In this document: one piece after another, positions 9,123-17,967 of the stretch | Numbering within the stretch: the stretch's first letter is position 1 | How the letters are laid out: each line of letters begins with the position of its first letter | Assembly (NCBI RefSeq): GCF_023158935.1 | Contig: NZ_CP096120.1 | Location: forward strand, 372,001-436,000 | DNA from: Acinetobacter portensis | GTDB lineage: Bacteria; Pseudomonadota; Gammaproteobacteria; Pseudomonadales; Moraxellaceae | DNA: 64,000 nucleotides | Reading direction: 5' to 3' | Notes under the pieces: generated by a model | The model's database searches: none | Told to the model about the DNA's origin: nothing | Seen by the model: the letters and a program-made list of their open reading frames with translations, nothing else | Translations under genes and position numbers: made by a program

Positions 9123-10241
9123 TTAAGCACTTTTAAAGTCAATTAAAATACGAAGCATACGACGTAAAGGTTCAGCAGCACCCCAAAGTAATTGGTCGCC
9201 AACAGTGAATGCACCTAAGTACTCTTTACCCATATTCAGCTTACGTAAACGACCTACAGGAACACTTAAAGTACCTGTTGCAGCAACAGGAGTAAGGTCT
9301 GTCATAGACGCTTCACGTGTATTTGGAACAACTTTAGCCCATTGGTTTGCATTGCGTAACATATCTTCAATTTCATCAAGCGGAACATCTTTTTTCAATT
9401 TCAATGTTAATGCTTGAGAGTGACAACGCATTGCACCAATACGTACACAGTGACCATCAATAGGAACAATTTGCTGATTGCCTAAGATTTTGTTTGTTTC
9501 AACTTGGCCTTTCCATTCTTCTTTCGACTGACCGCTTTCAAGCTGTTTGTCGATATAAGGAATGAGGGAACCAGCTAAAGGCACGCCAAAGTTTGCAGAT
9601 GGGAAACCTTCGCCACGTTGTAGTTCAGCAATTTTTGAATCGATATCAAGAATTGGTGAGCGTGGGTCATCTAACAAATCTTTTGTATTGTTGTATAAGT
9701 AGCCCATACCGCTAATGAGTTCACGCATATTTTGCGCGCCTGCACCAGAAGCTGCTTGATATGTCATTGATGTTGCCCATTCCACTAAATTGTTTTGGAA
9801 TAAACCACCAAGACCCATCAACATAAGGGAAACTGTACAGTTACCACCTACAAATGTTTTAGTGCCATTCACTAAACCATCTTTAATGACATTCATGTTT
9901 ACAGGATCGAGCACAATAATTGCTTCATCATCCATACGTAATGTAGATGCAGCATCAATCCAGTAACCAGCCCAGTTTTCCGCTTTTAATTTAGGGAAAA
10001 CTTCAGACGTGTAATCACCACCTTGGCAGGTAATAATGACATCCATTTGCTTCAGACTATCAATGTCTGTCGCATCCATAAGTGCTGGGGCAGTTTTACC
10101 GCCAAACGCAGGGGCTTCACCACCTGCATTACTGGTAGAGAAATAGAACGGCTCGAAATGAGCAAAATCATTCTCTTCAACCATACGTTGCATAAGGACA
10201 GAACCAACCATCCCGCGCCAACCGACCAGACCTACTTTCAT
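9123..10241 (-). CDS. asd: aspartate-semialdehyde dehydrogenase
   Basis: 372 aa, normal for the gammaproteobacterial form. Asd reduces aspartyl phosphate to aspartate semialdehyde, the branch point to lysine, diaminopimelate, threonine and methionine. The Rossmann motif [13 protein letters not shown] is at the N-terminus, and the catalytic cysteine is C135 in [18 protein letters not shown] and the substrate-binding GAMRCHSQ block are present. A terminator follows at once, and the 184-bp upstream gap shared with a divergent gene should hold its promoter. Essential for cell-wall synthesis. Confidence 0.97.
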   Translation of the reverse strand: MKVGLVGWRGMVGSVLMQRMVEENDFAHFEPFYFSTSNAGGEAPAFGGKTAPALMDATDIDSLKQMDVIITCQGGDYTSEVFPKLKAENWAGYWIDAASTLRMDDEAIIVLDPVNMNVIKDGLVNGTKTFVGGNCTVSLMLMGLGGLFQNNLVEWATSMTYQAASGAGAQNMRELISGMGYLYNNTKDLLDDPRSPILDIDSKIAELQRGEGFPSANFGVPLAGSLIPYIDKQLESGQSKEEWKGQVETNKILGNQQIVPIDGHCVRIGAMRCHSQALTLKLKKDVPLDEIEDMLRNANQWAKVVPNTREASMTDLTPVAATGTLSVPVGRLRKLNMGKEYLGAFTVGDQLLWGAAEPLRRMLRILIDFKSA

Positions 10242-10425
10242 GTCACTTTGCCTCGGTGCGTTAAAATAAAAAAAGGGGGTTTGAGTGTATCAAAAGAGTA
10301 CGTAACTGCAAGTGCTACACAAAGAAAACAGCATTTATATTGTGAAATATAACTTGTTTATGTTACATGGAAAATTGATATAAATTTATGAATCAATAAA
10401 AAATTAAGAATATAAGAGAAAAGTT

Positions 10426-11538
10426 ATGGTCTGGATAGAGATATTAGCAGTTGTGGTGATTTGGCTAAGCTTCTGGTCGCTCATTCCTCGCGATGAGTGG
10501 TGGTTTCGTGGTGCAGATTTTCCACGCTTACAAATACTTGTACTCGGAATTATTGCTTTTATTTTACTACTGGGTTGGGATTCACCGTGGGATATTTGGC
10601 GTGAAATTATATTTATAGGTTTAATTGCAGCACTGGCTTATCAGCTAAAAATGGTGTTGCCTTATACCTTTATTTGGAAAAAACAGGTAAAACAAGTTCG
10701 TAAGGAACAACTCGATGCGAGTAAACAAATTTCAATATTGGTTTCAAATGTGCTGACACCCAATAAAAAATATGATGCTTTAATTGCTCAAATTAACGAA
10801 TATCAACCAGATGTGGTTTTAACGCTAGAAACAGATGAGGTATGGCAAAAACAATTAGAAGTGATTGAGCCTAATTATCCATATCGAGTTCCTGTGCCAT
10901 TAGACAATTTATACGGAATGCATTTGTATAGCCGACTTAAATTATCCGATACAGAAGTAAAATTTATTTTAAGTGATGAAATTCCATCTATTCATACGAC
11001 TGTGACTTTAGATTCGGGTAATCAAGTTCAGCTGTATTGTTTACACCCGAAACCACCAAGCCCAACAGAAGCTAAAGATTCTAAATTACGTGATGCTGAG
11101 TTGCTTATTGTGGGGGATCAAATTAAAGATTTAGATGAAAGCTGCATTGTTATGGGGGATTTAAACGATGTTGCATGGTCACGCACAACACGTTTATTTC
11201 AGCGCATTAGTGGTTTATTAGATCCGCGAGTTGGACGTCATTATGTCAATACTTTCCACGCAGATTATCCGTTACTTCGTTGGTCGCTCGATCATGTATT
11301 TCACAGTACCGACTTTGCCTTGGTTGAAATGAAGCGCTTAGAGCATATAGGGTCAGATCACTTTCCTATTTATGTGGTTTTGCAAACAGGACGAATTTTT
11401 GAACAAGTTCAACAAGAGCTTGAGCAAACTGAGGAAGATGAAGGAAAAGCACAAGAGGCAATTCAAGAAGGTATTGAAAAGGCAGAAAAAGAGGAAAAAA
11501 TTGTGACAGATGCAATTGCGCAAGATTATAAATCTTAA
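10426..11538 (+). CDS. membrane-anchored endonuclease/exonuclease/phosphatase family protein
   Basis: 370 aa. The first ~85 residues hold three hydrophobic membrane segments (WIEILAVVVIWLSFWSLI, LQILVLGIIAFILLLGW, IIFIGLIAALAYQL). The rest is an EEP fold: SNVLTPNKKYDALI with YQPDVVLTLETDE (metal-binding Glu), GDLNDVAWS (Asp/Asn pair), SLDHVF and GSDHFPIYV (catalytic Asp-His). The active site therefore looks complete. The last ~50 residues are a charged E/K/Q helix. Proteins of this type hydrolyse phosphodiesters or phosphomonoesters, but the substrate cannot be told. It is divergent from asd. Confidence 0.85.
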   Translation: MVWIEILAVVVIWLSFWSLIPRDEWWFRGADFPRLQILVLGIIAFILLLGWDSPWDIWREIIFIGLIAALAYQLKMVLPYTFIWKKQVKQVRKEQLDASKQISILVSNVLTPNKKYDALIAQINEYQPDVVLTLETDEVWQKQLEVIEPNYPYRVPVPLDNLYGMHLYSRLKLSDTEVKFILSDEIPSIHTTVTLDSGNQVQLYCLHPKPPSPTEAKDSKLRDAELLIVGDQIKDLDESCIVMGDLNDVAWSRTTRLFQRISGLLDPRVGRHYVNTFHADYPLLRWSLDHVFHSTDFALVEMKRLEHIGSDHFPIYVVLQTGRIFEQVQQELEQTEEDEGKAQEAIQEGIEKAEKEEKIVTDAIAQDYKS

Positions 11539-11549
11539 AGGAAGGATAC

Positions 11550-11703
11550 ATGTCTTTGTAGTCAATCTCCTACAAGCCTTTGAGGAAATAGAGGCTATGA
11601 AGACTCAGGTTAAAATCTTATTGTTACTACATCAGCACATGGAACGGGAATGGATAGTCCCACTAAGGAAGACCAAGCTGAAGGAAAAACATCAAGGAAA
11701 TGA
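11550..11703 (+). pseudogene. decayed small gene (two frameshifts and a stop)
   Basis: A perfect AAGGAAGG site lies 7 bp before ATG 11550, but the frame stops after three codons (M-S-L-stop). Coherent protein continues in a second frame (VVNLLQAFEEIEA) and then in the third (EDSG-stop-NLIVTTSAHGTGMDSPTKEDQ) to TGA 11701. Two single-base losses, near 11559 and 11595, plus one TAA (11611, perhaps from CAA) would restore one ORF of about 51 codons. The product is unknown. Position 11539-11549 shows it was translated right after the EEP gene. Sequencing error is an alternative explanation. Confidence 0.55.
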
Positions 11704-11764
11704 TGTGTGGTTAGGATAACCAAATATAAAATAAAAAATACATGAACAGCACAACCCCATATAG

Positions 11765-11805
11765 CCCGAGTTTTACAGGATGTAGAACTCGGGTTGTTGT
11801 TTTTT
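11765..11805 (+). terminator. intrinsic terminator
   Basis: CCCGAGTT pairs with AACTCGGG with a further TACA/TGTA pairing inside, followed by a T-rich tract. It ends the transcript of the EEP gene and the decayed small gene. Confidence 0.85.
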
Positions 11806-11827
11806 AGGGGTAATAAATTTTTAAATA

Positions 11828-12763
11828 TTAATATAACCTTTCAGAACCATTTGGACGTGTTTTAAAACGACGATGGAACCACATATATTGTGTAGGTGCT
11901 ATACGAAGCTGACGTTCAATAATTAAATTGGTGCGAGTCGCATCGTCAAGTTCATCATCACTTGGTAGGTTTTCTACAGGTGGTTCAATTAAAACTTTAT
12001 ATTTTGGATTTGAAATATTACCATCACGATAGAAATAAAGCGGAATGGCTTCTGCTTTAGTCATTTTTAGTAAACGACGATGTGCTGTAACTGTGGCAGC
12101 AGGAACGCCAAAGAAAGGTGCCATTACGCCTTGTTTTAAACCAAAATCTTGGTCAGGGCTATACCAAATTGCACGTCCATTTTTTAAATGACGAATTAAG
12201 CCACGCATATCATCATGGTCAATTTGATTGGTATAAATAGTGGAGCGACAACGGTAAATCAACATATCGAGTAATGGGTTATTCTGCGGACGATAAACCA
12301 CATCTGGGTCGAAATACTGCGCACAAACATAACCACCTGCATCAAGTAGCGTAGAATGCGTTCCTAAAAGGAGTGCGCCTTTGCCTTGTGCCTGTGCATT
12401 TTGAATATGTTCTAAACCTTCAATTTCTACTCGACCTTCAAACCATTTTGGGCAGTACCAAGCATTTAGTGTTTCAAAAATCCCAAGCATTTGATCGATA
12501 AAGACTTGCTCAGATTTCTCTAAAACTTCAGCTTCAGACCATTCAGGGAAACATAATTCTAAATTGCGAATAGTGGTTTGTTTGCGAGATTTTAAGCTTT
12601 TAAATGCAATTGAGCCTAATACACGGGCAATTCTGTGCTGAATTGACCAAGGTAAAATTGCCAAAATCATCAGGAAGATAATACCCACCCATATTCCCCA
12701 ATATTTAGGCAATAGAAATGACCATTGAAATTCACCTGGTTTGTAGTCTGGCTTTTTACTCAT
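11828..12763 (-). CDS. lipid A late acyltransferase (LpxL/LpxM/HtrB family)
   Basis: 311 aa, typical of the family that transfers acyl chains from acyl-ACP onto Kdo2-lipid A precursors at the inner membrane. One N-terminal membrane anchor (IWVGIIFLMILAILPW) is followed by the catalytic HX4D motif HSTLLD in LLLGTHSTLLDAGG, near residue 139. The second block, SPDQDFG with FFGVPAATV, is also intact. Acinetobacter has more than one such enzyme and I cannot tell from sequence alone which (lpxL or lpxM) this is. The gene is convergent with the EEP gene and preceded by the uup terminator. Confidence 0.9.
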   Translation of the reverse strand: MSKKPDYKPGEFQWSFLLPKYWGIWVGIIFLMILAILPWSIQHRIARVLGSIAFKSLKSRKQTTIRNLELCFPEWSEAEVLEKSEQVFIDQMLGIFETLNAWYCPKWFEGRVEIEGLEHIQNAQAQGKGALLLGTHSTLLDAGGYVCAQYFDPDVVYRPQNNPLLDMLIYRCRSTIYTNQIDHDDMRGLIRHLKNGRAIWYSPDQDFGLKQGVMAPFFGVPAATVTAHRRLLKMTKAEAIPLYFYRDGNISNPKYKVLIEPPVENLPSDDELDDATRTNLIIERQLRIAPTQYMWFHRRFKTRPNGSERLY

Positions 12764-12820
12764 TGCAACAAAGTAACCTTAAAAATTCGATGTAGTTTAA
12801 CACGATTGATTTATGCAAAT

Positions 12821-12857
12821 AAAAAGACATCTAAACCAAAGGCATAGATGTCTTTTT
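12821..12857 (-). terminator. intrinsic terminator of uup
   Basis: On the minus strand AAAAAGACATCTA pairs perfectly with TAGATGTCTTTTT around an eleven-base loop. The T run follows the uup stop by about 17 bp. Confidence 0.85.
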
Positions 12858-12873
12858 GAATCAGAAATTAAGC

Positions 12874-14769
12874 TTAGTTGCCTTTGCTTAAATTCTCAAG
12901 CGTTTCCCATTGTTCTAACTTTTCAAGCAAAAGCTCGTCAATTTCACTTAAACGATTAGAAAGTTTCATCGCTTTGTCTGCATCAGATACAAACATAGAG
13001 CCATCTGCAAGTTGTTCATTAATTTCAGCTTGCTCTTTTTCTAAAGCTTCCATTTCAGCAGGTAGTTGTTCTAAAGCACGTTGATCTTTATAGCTCAACT
13101 TGGCTTTTTTAGGAACAGCAGCTTCTGCTTTCGCAAGTGCTTTTTTCACATCGCTTTTTTGATCTACAGCAGTTTGATCAGGACGTTGCTCTAGGTAATC
13201 TTGATAACCACCAATGTATTCATCAATTTGACCTTTACCGTCGAATACCCAAGTAGACGTTACAACGTTATCCATGAATGCACGGTCATGTGAAATCAAT
13301 AGAAGTGTGCCTTTATAACCACCTAACATTTCTTCGAGTAACTCTAAAGTCACCATGTCTAAATCGTTTGTTGGCTCATCCATTACAATTAAGTTAGATG
13401 GTTTAAGCAGTAATTTTGCCAATAAAATACGATTACGTTCACCACCAGAAAGTGCTTTAACAGGCGTACGAGCACGTTCAGGTGAGAATAAGAAATCTTG
13501 TAAATAGCTGTAAATATGGCGACGACCACCATTTACATCAACAAAGTCTGAACCTTCAGAAACGTTATCTTTTACAGATTTTTCTAAATCAAGCGCATTA
13601 CGTAGTTGGTCAAAATAAGCAACTTCTAGCTGAGTACCTGTTTTCACAGAACCTGTGTGTTCAAGTTCACCTAAAATTGCTTTGATTAATGTTGTTTTAC
13701 CAACACCGTTGTCACCAACTAAACCAATTCGGTCACCACGAAGAACCAATGCAGAGAAATCTTTGATGATTGGTGCATTGTTGCCAAAGCTAACGCTAAG
13801 ATTTTCGATATCAAATACAAGTTTACCTGAGCGGTTGGCATCTTGTGTTGCCATGCTCACTTTACCTTGCTGTGAACGACGTGCTTTAGATTCTTCACGG
13901 AGTTCTTTCAATGCACGAACACGACCTTCGTTACGAGTACGACGTGCTTTAATACCTTGGCGAATCCAAACTTCTTCTTCTGCAAGACGCTTATCGAAAA
14001 GCGCATTTTGCTTTTCTTCAGCTTCCATTTGTTGTGCTTTAAGCTCTAAGTAACGTGAATAGTTACCCTCAAAGCTACGTAAAGTACCGCGATCAAGCTC
14101 TACAATACGTGTTGCAATGCTGTCTACAAATGAACGGTCATGCGAAATGAACAATAATGTTAAGTTATTTTGATCAAGCAAAAATTTCTCTAACCATTCA
14201 ATACTTTCAACATCCAAATGGTTTGTTGGTTCGTCTAGTAATAGAACGTCTGGTTGAGTCAGCAAAGCACGTGCAAGAAGTACACGACGCTTACGACCAC
14301 CTGATAAATCTGCAAGGTCTGCATCTGGGTCTAAGCCCATTTTGCTTAAAATAGAGTTTACTTTAGTTTCTAAAGACCAGCCATCTAACTGATCCATTTT
14401 ATGCTGTAAGTCGCCCATGCGCTCACATGCATCCATATCGCCAAGTACACAAGCATCACTTGCTTCGTGATATGCACGAAGAACTGAGGCTGCTTCACCT
14501 GCACCATCTGCAACAATATCGGCTACTTTGCCAGAATCCATGGGCACATCTTGAGCAAGCATTGAAATTGTAATGCCGTTTTGTAATGAAACTTCACCAG
14601 CATCTGGTAATAAAGTTCCCTCAATCAGTTTAAGTAAAGTAGACTTACCCTCACCATTACGACCGATTAAACACACTCGTTCGCCACGCTCTAAACTGAA
14701 GTTCGCGCCGTCGAGTAGGGCAGGTCCGCCAAACGCTAGTTGGACATCCCTTAAAGTAATATAGGCCAT
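12874..14769 (-). CDS. uup: ABC-F ATPase Uup
   Basis: 631 aa from ATG 14769 (MAYITLRDVQLAFGG). The open frame further upstream overlaps slyX and is not needed. Two ATP-binding cassettes without membrane domains are present: Walker A GRNGEGKST and GDNGVGKTT, signatures LSGGRKRR and LSGGERNR, Walker B LLLDEPTNHLD and IVMDEPTNDLD. The charged interdomain linker is ABC-F type. The C-terminal ~80 residues are the coiled coil (LSYKDQRALEQLPAEMEAL) that in Uup binds DNA/ribosomes. Uup is linked to ribosome function and to limiting transposon precise excision. It is divergent from slyX with only 34 bp between start codons. Confidence 0.94.
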   Translation of the reverse strand: MAYITLRDVQLAFGGPALLDGANFSLERGERVCLIGRNGEGKSTLLKLIEGTLLPDAGEVSLQNGITISMLAQDVPMDSGKVADIVADGAGEAASVLRAYHEASDACVLGDMDACERMGDLQHKMDQLDGWSLETKVNSILSKMGLDPDADLADLSGGRKRRVLLARALLTQPDVLLLDEPTNHLDVESIEWLEKFLLDQNNLTLLFISHDRSFVDSIATRIVELDRGTLRSFEGNYSRYLELKAQQMEAEEKQNALFDKRLAEEEVWIRQGIKARRTRNEGRVRALKELREESKARRSQQGKVSMATQDANRSGKLVFDIENLSVSFGNNAPIIKDFSALVLRGDRIGLVGDNGVGKTTLIKAILGELEHTGSVKTGTQLEVAYFDQLRNALDLEKSVKDNVSEGSDFVDVNGGRRHIYSYLQDFLFSPERARTPVKALSGGERNRILLAKLLLKPSNLIVMDEPTNDLDMVTLELLEEMLGGYKGTLLLISHDRAFMDNVVTSTWVFDGKGQIDEYIGGYQDYLEQRPDQTAVDQKSDVKKALAKAEAAVPKKAKLSYKDQRALEQLPAEMEALEKEQAEINEQLADGSMFVSDADKAMKLSNRLSEIDELLLEKLEQWETLENLSKGN

Positions 14770-14803
14770 AATGTTTCCTAAAATCCTACATGAGGAGTGT
14801 AAA

Positions 14804-15049
14804 GTGACTAAACAACAAAATCTTGATGAACAGGCGTCATTTTCCGCACCCATTGAAGATTTGCAAGTGCGAATTGCATTTTTAGATGATTTAGTTGATC
14901 AGTTGAATGAACAATTGATTATTCAAGGTCAAGAACTTGCTGATTTAAAAAAACAAATGCGGATTTTGTATCAACGTGTAGATGCATCAGATATTTCTGA
15001 TGGAATTGCACCGTTTGACCCATTGACGAACAAACCACCGCATTATTAA
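14804..15049 (+). CDS. slyX: SlyX family coiled-coil protein
   Basis: 81 aa from GTG 14804, which has GAGGAG 6 bp upstream; the ORF extension to 14771 would run into the uup start region. The core IEDLQVRIAFLDDLVDQLNE is a leucine-heptad coiled coil, and the C-terminus PFDPLTNKPPHY is the highly conserved SlyX tail (usual ending PPHY). The function of SlyX is unknown; it forms small coiled-coil oligomers. A terminator follows. Confidence 0.9.
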   Translation: MTKQQNLDEQASFSAPIEDLQVRIAFLDDLVDQLNEQLIIQGQELADLKKQMRILYQRVDASDISDGIAPFDPLTNKPPHY

Positions 15050-15094
15050 TGAGTTTTGTTTTATTCACAACTTGTTTGGTCTAAACAGCGATAT

Positions 15095-15121
15095 AAGGTC
15101 GAATTTTATTTGACCTTTTTT
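15095..15121 (+). terminator. intrinsic terminator of slyX
   Basis: AAGGTC pairs with GACCTT around an AT-rich loop, followed by T6, 45 bp after the slyX stop. Confidence 0.7.
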
Positions 15122-15167
15122 GCGCTTATCTGTCTAATAAAATTAACTATTGAGCATAATTGTATCT

Positions 15168-16175
15168 ATGAGCCAAAAAGTCGTTCTATTCGATTTAGAG
15201 CAAAATATTCCAACAGCATCTTTATTGCGTAAAGTGATTGAACATTATTCAACGCTCTATGTATTTAATTGCAGTGGTAAATTTGAGTTTGCTTTAGAAG
15301 ATTTAACCGAATTTGCAAGCTGGATTAGCAGCGGTCAAGTTGTGGTATTAGACACACCTCAAGCATCGCAACGAGAGTTTGAATATGCTGTTGTGGTTGG
15401 ACAGTTATTAGCATTATTAGATGCAGATACACATGTTGAAGTTATTTCAGCAATGCCAAGCAGTGACATGCTTATTTTAATGCTACAAAGTTCAAATATT
15501 AGTTGTAGCTTAATTCAAGTTGAATTAGAAAATTCTGCAACAAAAGTGACCAAGCAAGTTGTGCCAAGTGTTCAAGCCATTTTGAATAATTCAGACTTAA
15601 TGCTTGTGAAGCAGTATTGTGATGTTTTGGACACAATGTCAGGTAAGCCAAATACAATTGAGAAACTTAAAAACTCAATTTTAAATGTATTAAATGTAGA
15701 AGCAGATAAAGCACAACATTTAATTGGCATGTTGATTAATTTGAAACTTGTGAAAAAATTTGAAGATCAAATTTCATTTCGCAAGAAAGTTTTAAAACAA
15801 TGGGTTGCATTAGATTTAGAAAAGGTTGATGAGCCCGAAAAATTGACGCAATCTGCATTAGAGTTTATTGCCGATATTAAAGCGGAAAAAGCGCAAGCAG
15901 AAAATGAATTGAATGCTAATGCAGACATTCAGAATGCACAAAACGGATTGTTCAAAAACTTTGCGGTAATTGATCCTGTTCAATTGGAAGTTGCACAAAA
16001 ACTTCGAGAGTTAAAGTCTAATAAACCTAAAGATATATATGAATTGCGTGATTTGTTGGAGCAATTATTTCCACAATCGAATATTCGTTTATTGCTTAAA
16101 GAGCTTTTAGATAAAGGCTATATTTATTGGAATGGACATGAAGTTTTGTATAGTCATGAGATGTTTTTGAATTAA
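15168..16175 (+). CDS. conserved protein of unknown function, possible PIN-like and winged-helix domains
   Basis: 335 aa from ATG 15168 (MSQKVVLFDLEQNIP); the frame opens earlier at a TTG (15150). No signal peptide or membrane segment is seen. The N-terminal ~120 residues alternate hydrophobic strands and helices starting with VVLFDLEQN and VVVLDTP, which resembles a PIN/NYN-type fold with acidic residues at strand ends. The middle is Lys/Glu-rich, and the C-terminus (YELRDLLEQLFPQSNIRLLLKELLDKGYIYW) looks like a winged helix. This is fold-level guesswork. It lies between slyX and an IS-broken membrane gene, apparently as a single transcription unit. Confidence 0.6.
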   Translation: MSQKVVLFDLEQNIPTASLLRKVIEHYSTLYVFNCSGKFEFALEDLTEFASWISSGQVVVLDTPQASQREFEYAVVVGQLLALLDADTHVEVISAMPSSDMLILMLQSSNISCSLIQVELENSATKVTKQVVPSVQAILNNSDLMLVKQYCDVLDTMSGKPNTIEKLKNSILNVLNVEADKAQHLIGMLINLKLVKKFEDQISFRKKVLKQWVALDLEKVDEPEKLTQSALEFIADIKAEKAQAENELNANADIQNAQNGLFKNFAVIDPVQLEVAQKLRELKSNKPKDIYELRDLLEQLFPQSNIRLLLKELLDKGYIYWNGHEVLYSHEMFLN

Positions 16176-16457
16176 AGATATGAGAAGAACATTGTGAATA
16201 TTGATGAAGTTTTTGGGCGATTAGGTAAATTTTTCTTCTTTATTTCAACACTTTTTATTGTATCTATTTCGCTTGGTGGGATTTTATATACTGATTCTTT
16301 TGCACAGGCACTAGGTTTTAATTTTTCAATTTTTGATTTAAATGTTTATACATCATTTACTCAAGTTTTAGTGTCCGATCAGTACAATGTTTTTGCAAAT
16401 GGCATTGTTATAACAATATTTATAATGTCCTTCATTTTTGTTTATCCTAAATCATTA

Positions 16458-17404
16458 GACTTCCGTCATAAATCAAAAAACGTACAATTTATTTGATCTT
16501 AAATTAATCAGCAAAATTATTTAATCCAAGGGATAATCCTTGGATGAAATTCAAAGATATTCAAAAATTATCAGACGTTAAGTTTCGTAGGCTTACCGGT
16601 GTTAGTTGGGCTACATTTAACCTCATGTTGGCCGAGCTAAATAAGGAGTTACCTTGTCATATTGGTAAAGGACGACCACATAAATTACCGTTGGAAGATC
16701 GTTTGCTCTTATGTATAGAATATTGGAGAGAATATCGAACATTTTTCCATCTTGGTATGAGTTACGGTGTATCTGAAACGAGTGCAATTCGTATCACACG
16801 CGTTATTGAAGATACCTTAATCCGTTCTGGAAAATTTAACTTGCCAAAACAACTTCCTAATCGAGATGAAGTGGATTGGGAAGTTGTTGTGATTGATGCA
16901 ACTGAAATATTAGTTCAACGTCCAAAAAAAACAGAAGAAATGGTATAGCGGTAAAAAAAAGCGACATACCTTTAAATTTCAGCTATCTATGCACTATACA
17001 ACAGGTGAAATACTGAGTGTATGTGGAAGTCATGGAAGCATGCATGATTTTAAAATATTTAAAAAAAGCATGAGGAAATTAAAATTTAAGCCCTTTTTTA
17101 TCGTTGATAAGGGGTATTTAGGGATAAAGAAATTGGGTTTTGGATGCCTCATGCCATCTAAAGCAAAGAAAACTGAAAAACTAGATTCTGAATTAAAAAA
17201 GTTAAATAAAGAGATTGGTCGTAGACGAATTCAAGTAGAGCATGTATTTGGAAGGATGAAATGTTTTAAGATTTTATCTTGTGTATATAGAAATCGTCGT
17301 AAACGATTAAACCTGCGGTTTAATTTACTTGCTGGCATATACAATTTAGATTGGGTGAAAGATAAACAATTAAATTGATTGAAAAATGATTTATGAAGGA
17401 AGTC
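16458..17404 (+). mobile_element. IS5-family insertion sequence, copy 1 (947 bp)
   Basis: Bounds come from comparison with the identical-length copy at 27247-28193. The inverted ends are GACTTCCGTCATAAATCA on the left and TGATTTATGAAGGAAGTC on the right, with a single mismatch. It is flanked by TA on both sides (16456-16457, 17405-17406), matching the 2-bp TA target duplication of the IS427-type subgroup of IS5. It carries one transposase in two overlapping frames. Copy 1 differs from copy 2 at two visible places: CCATCT versus TCATCT near 17155 (Pro/Ser), and TTGATTG versus TTGGTTG near 17378. The second creates an early stop, removing the last six residues. Confidence 0.93.
16544..17378 (+). 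CDS. IS5-family transposase, two frames, copy 1
   Basis: The first frame (16544-16948, 134 aa) carries the helix-turn-helix region typical of IS5-family transposases (GVSWATFNLMLAELNKEL, MSYGVSETSAIRITRVIE) and ends at VVIDATEILVQRPKK, which includes the first catalytic Asp. The second frame (ATG 16989-17378) supplies the rest of the DDE domain (KPFFIVDKGYLGIKKLG, RRRIQVEHVFGRMK). Upstream of 16989 the second frame reads back without stop as KKWYSGKKKRHTFKFQL, which fits the expected family sequence. The frames join at an A8 tract (16924-16931), so the fusion needs a +1 shift or loss of one A by slippage. Confidence 0.85.
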
Positions 17405-17967
17405 TAATATTTATTGTGCTTTACCTTCCAAATTTTTTCTTCTTTTATTCTTGGTAATTTCTCCATTTTTATTGCCATTATTTTTCTTGACTCTAGTACT
17501 CGTATCAATTGTCTTAAAACTTAGAGAGTTTTATTGTTTAAAAAAATATGTAGAGAAGTTAATTTAAAATTAGAGAAAAATGAATATTATAAAAAAAGCG
17601 ATAAGCGTATTCCTTCTAATTTTTCACCATATATTAAAGCCACATTTTTGTTTGTACTTATGGCTTTACCATTACAGTTGTGGAGCAATTGGATATTAAG
17701 CGTTGGGAAGCAAGGCGAGAAGCATGCAAAAATATACTTAGAATCCCAAATTATAAGGCTGTAATGCTAACAAACAACATAAAACTTAAAGCCGTCTTAA
17801 TTAGCAAAGTGAAAAATGGCTATCTTTTTGTTTTACATGAGGATGGTAAGAATAATAACAAAGCAACTGTTATCTCTGATAGCGCTATTTTAAGGATTGA
17901 TTAAATCTAAACTTGCCTTTTATATAAACCTTATGTAACTCTAATATAGGAATATTGAGGCTTTTCT

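Larger units (their letters stand above)
16194..17904 (+). pseudogene. membrane-protein gene broken by an IS element and frameshifts
   Basis: GTG 16194 with GAGAAG upstream opens a frame encoding two hydrophobic segments (FFFFISTLFIVSISLGGIL; IVITIFIMSFIFVY), cut at codon 88 by the IS at 16458. Removing the IS and one TA copy rejoins the frame smoothly into another hydrophobic stretch (SLIFIVLYLPNFFFFYSW). Beyond that the coding signal changes frame three times. The segments are LVISPFLLPLFFLTLVLVS (about 17449-17568), then LKLEKNEYYKKSDKRIP and FVLMALPLQLWSNW (to about 17730). Finally KAVMLTNNIKLKAVLIS runs to TAA 17902. The gene was therefore inactivated and is decaying. Its original role is unknown; it directly follows the unknown gene at 15168 and may have been its partner. 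Confidence 0.7.

Noticed and set aside
11510..11719. A 69-codon open frame after the EEP gene
   Set aside because: It starts inside the previous gene, has no ribosome site, and only its middle part reads as coherent protein; the decayed-gene reading starting at 11550 explains the region better.
13655..14053. 132-codon plus-strand frame within uup
   Set aside because: It is antisense to the strongly conserved ABC domains and carries a composition typical of a shadow frame.
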